A stretch of 25,463 nucleotides of DNA from Prolixibacteraceae bacterium (GTDB lineage: Bacteria > Bacteroidota > Bacteroidia > Bacteroidales > Prolixibacteraceae), in NCBI GenBank assembly GCA_017998095.1, contig JAGODU010000049.1, positions 1-25,463 on the forward strand, read 5' to 3'. Below the pieces are notes generated by a model. It was not told the origin of the DNA, searched no databases, and saw nothing but the letters and a program-made list of their open reading frames with translations. Shown here piece after piece: positions 25,204 to 25,463 of this stretch; position 1 is the stretch's first letter, and each line of letters starts with the position of its first letter. The position numbers were made by a program, and so were the translations under genes.

Positions 25204-25261
25204 TTTTTAATTTAGTAAAAGTCAAAACGGAGTTATTTTATTAACTCAAACTTGCCGTTCC

Positions 25262-25463
25262 ATGAAAAGTATGCAATTGATAATATTTTTCTTATTTCTT
25301 ACATCAATCAGTTACTGTCAGATCATTGCCGATCATAGCGTGGTTGACAAGTTTGATCAGATACCTTCGTATTATATCAATGAAGTAAAGAAGATGTATG
25401 TTGCATTTTACGGGGAGTCTCATTCAGGTGCATATGATAATGGGATGGAACTGTTGGAGGCAT
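25262..25463 (+). CDS. Secreted protein with GESHS motif, 5' partial
   Basis: The first 67 codons of a gene run off the right edge of the window. The start MKSMQLIIFFLFLTSISYCQ is a signal peptide, with cleavage likely before or near the Gln at residue 20. Mature sequence includes IPSYYINEVKKMYVAFYGES followed by HSGAYDNG; the G-E-S-H-S segment recalls block I of SGNH-type esterases, where Ser would be the nucleophile, and I associate it with secreted Bacteroidota proteins that often end in T9SS sorting domains. The rest of the protein is not visible, so the family is tentative. An esterase acting on the acylated polymer would fit its neighbours. Confidence 0.65.
   Translation, partial: MKSMQLIIFFLFLTSISYCQIIADHSVVDKFDQIPSYYINEVKKMYVAFYGESHSGAYDNGMELLEA

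Overview
This window looks like an exopolysaccharide, capsule or O-antigen biosynthesis locus from an AT-rich member of the Bacteroidota. The evidence for that phylum is a secreted protein ending in a type IX secretion (T9SS, type A) sorting domain, matches to the Bacteroidota -7 promoter element TAnnTTTG, few clear Shine-Dalgarno sequences and some TTG starts. A class such as Bacteroidia is plausible, but the genus cannot be told from this sequence.

Layout. (1) Positions 1-434 are a junction: four 24-bp tandem repeats of a kind found at IS21-family ends, then about 57 codons of the 3' end of an otherwise missing gene, then non-coding sequence. (2) Positions 435-15093 are a dense plus-strand operon with several 1-44 bp gene overlaps. 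It encodes a GT4 glycosyltransferase, an EpsG-type Wzy polymerase, two tandem CE4-like deacetylase paralogues, a CapA-type protein, an AsnB-type amidotransferase coupled to an ATP-grasp ligase, three more GT4 glycosyltransferases, an initiating sugar-phosphate transferase, a WbqC-like protein and a DegT/DnrJ-type aminotransferase homologue. (3) Positions 15232-19776 encode a methyltransferase, a PIG-L deacetylase, an acyl carrier protein, a ketoacyl-ACP synthase III, an SDR reductase and a NeuD/PglD-like hexapeptide acyltransferase. (4) Positions 19830-22361, on the minus strand, encode a secreted PL9-like beta-helix lyase with Ig-like domains and a T9SS sorting signal. (5) Positions 22692-25058 encode an MBOAT O-acyltransferase and an SGNH-fold partner. 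A truncated gene for a secreted protein with a GESHS motif runs off the right edge.

How the genes may work together (inference). The phosphoglycosyltransferase loads the first sugar onto undecaprenyl phosphate, the four GT4 enzymes extend the repeat unit, and the EpsG-type Wzy polymerises it. The PIG-L deacetylase could free an amino group on a sugar. ACP, KAS III and the SDR could build a short 3-hydroxyacyl-ACP, and the hexapeptide enzyme could attach that acyl group to the amine. AsnB and the ATP-grasp enzyme suggest an amide decoration. MBOAT and SGNH proteins suggest O-acylation in the periplasm. The lyase could trim or release the same polymer.

No Wzx flippase, no Wza/Wzc export or chain-length protein and no NDP-sugar dehydratase or nucleotidyltransferase is seen, so these must lie outside the window. 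The most interesting parts are the acyl-exchange cassette (16197-19776) and the CapA/AsnB/ATP-grasp group (5159-9299). All families are known; any novelty lies in how they are combined.
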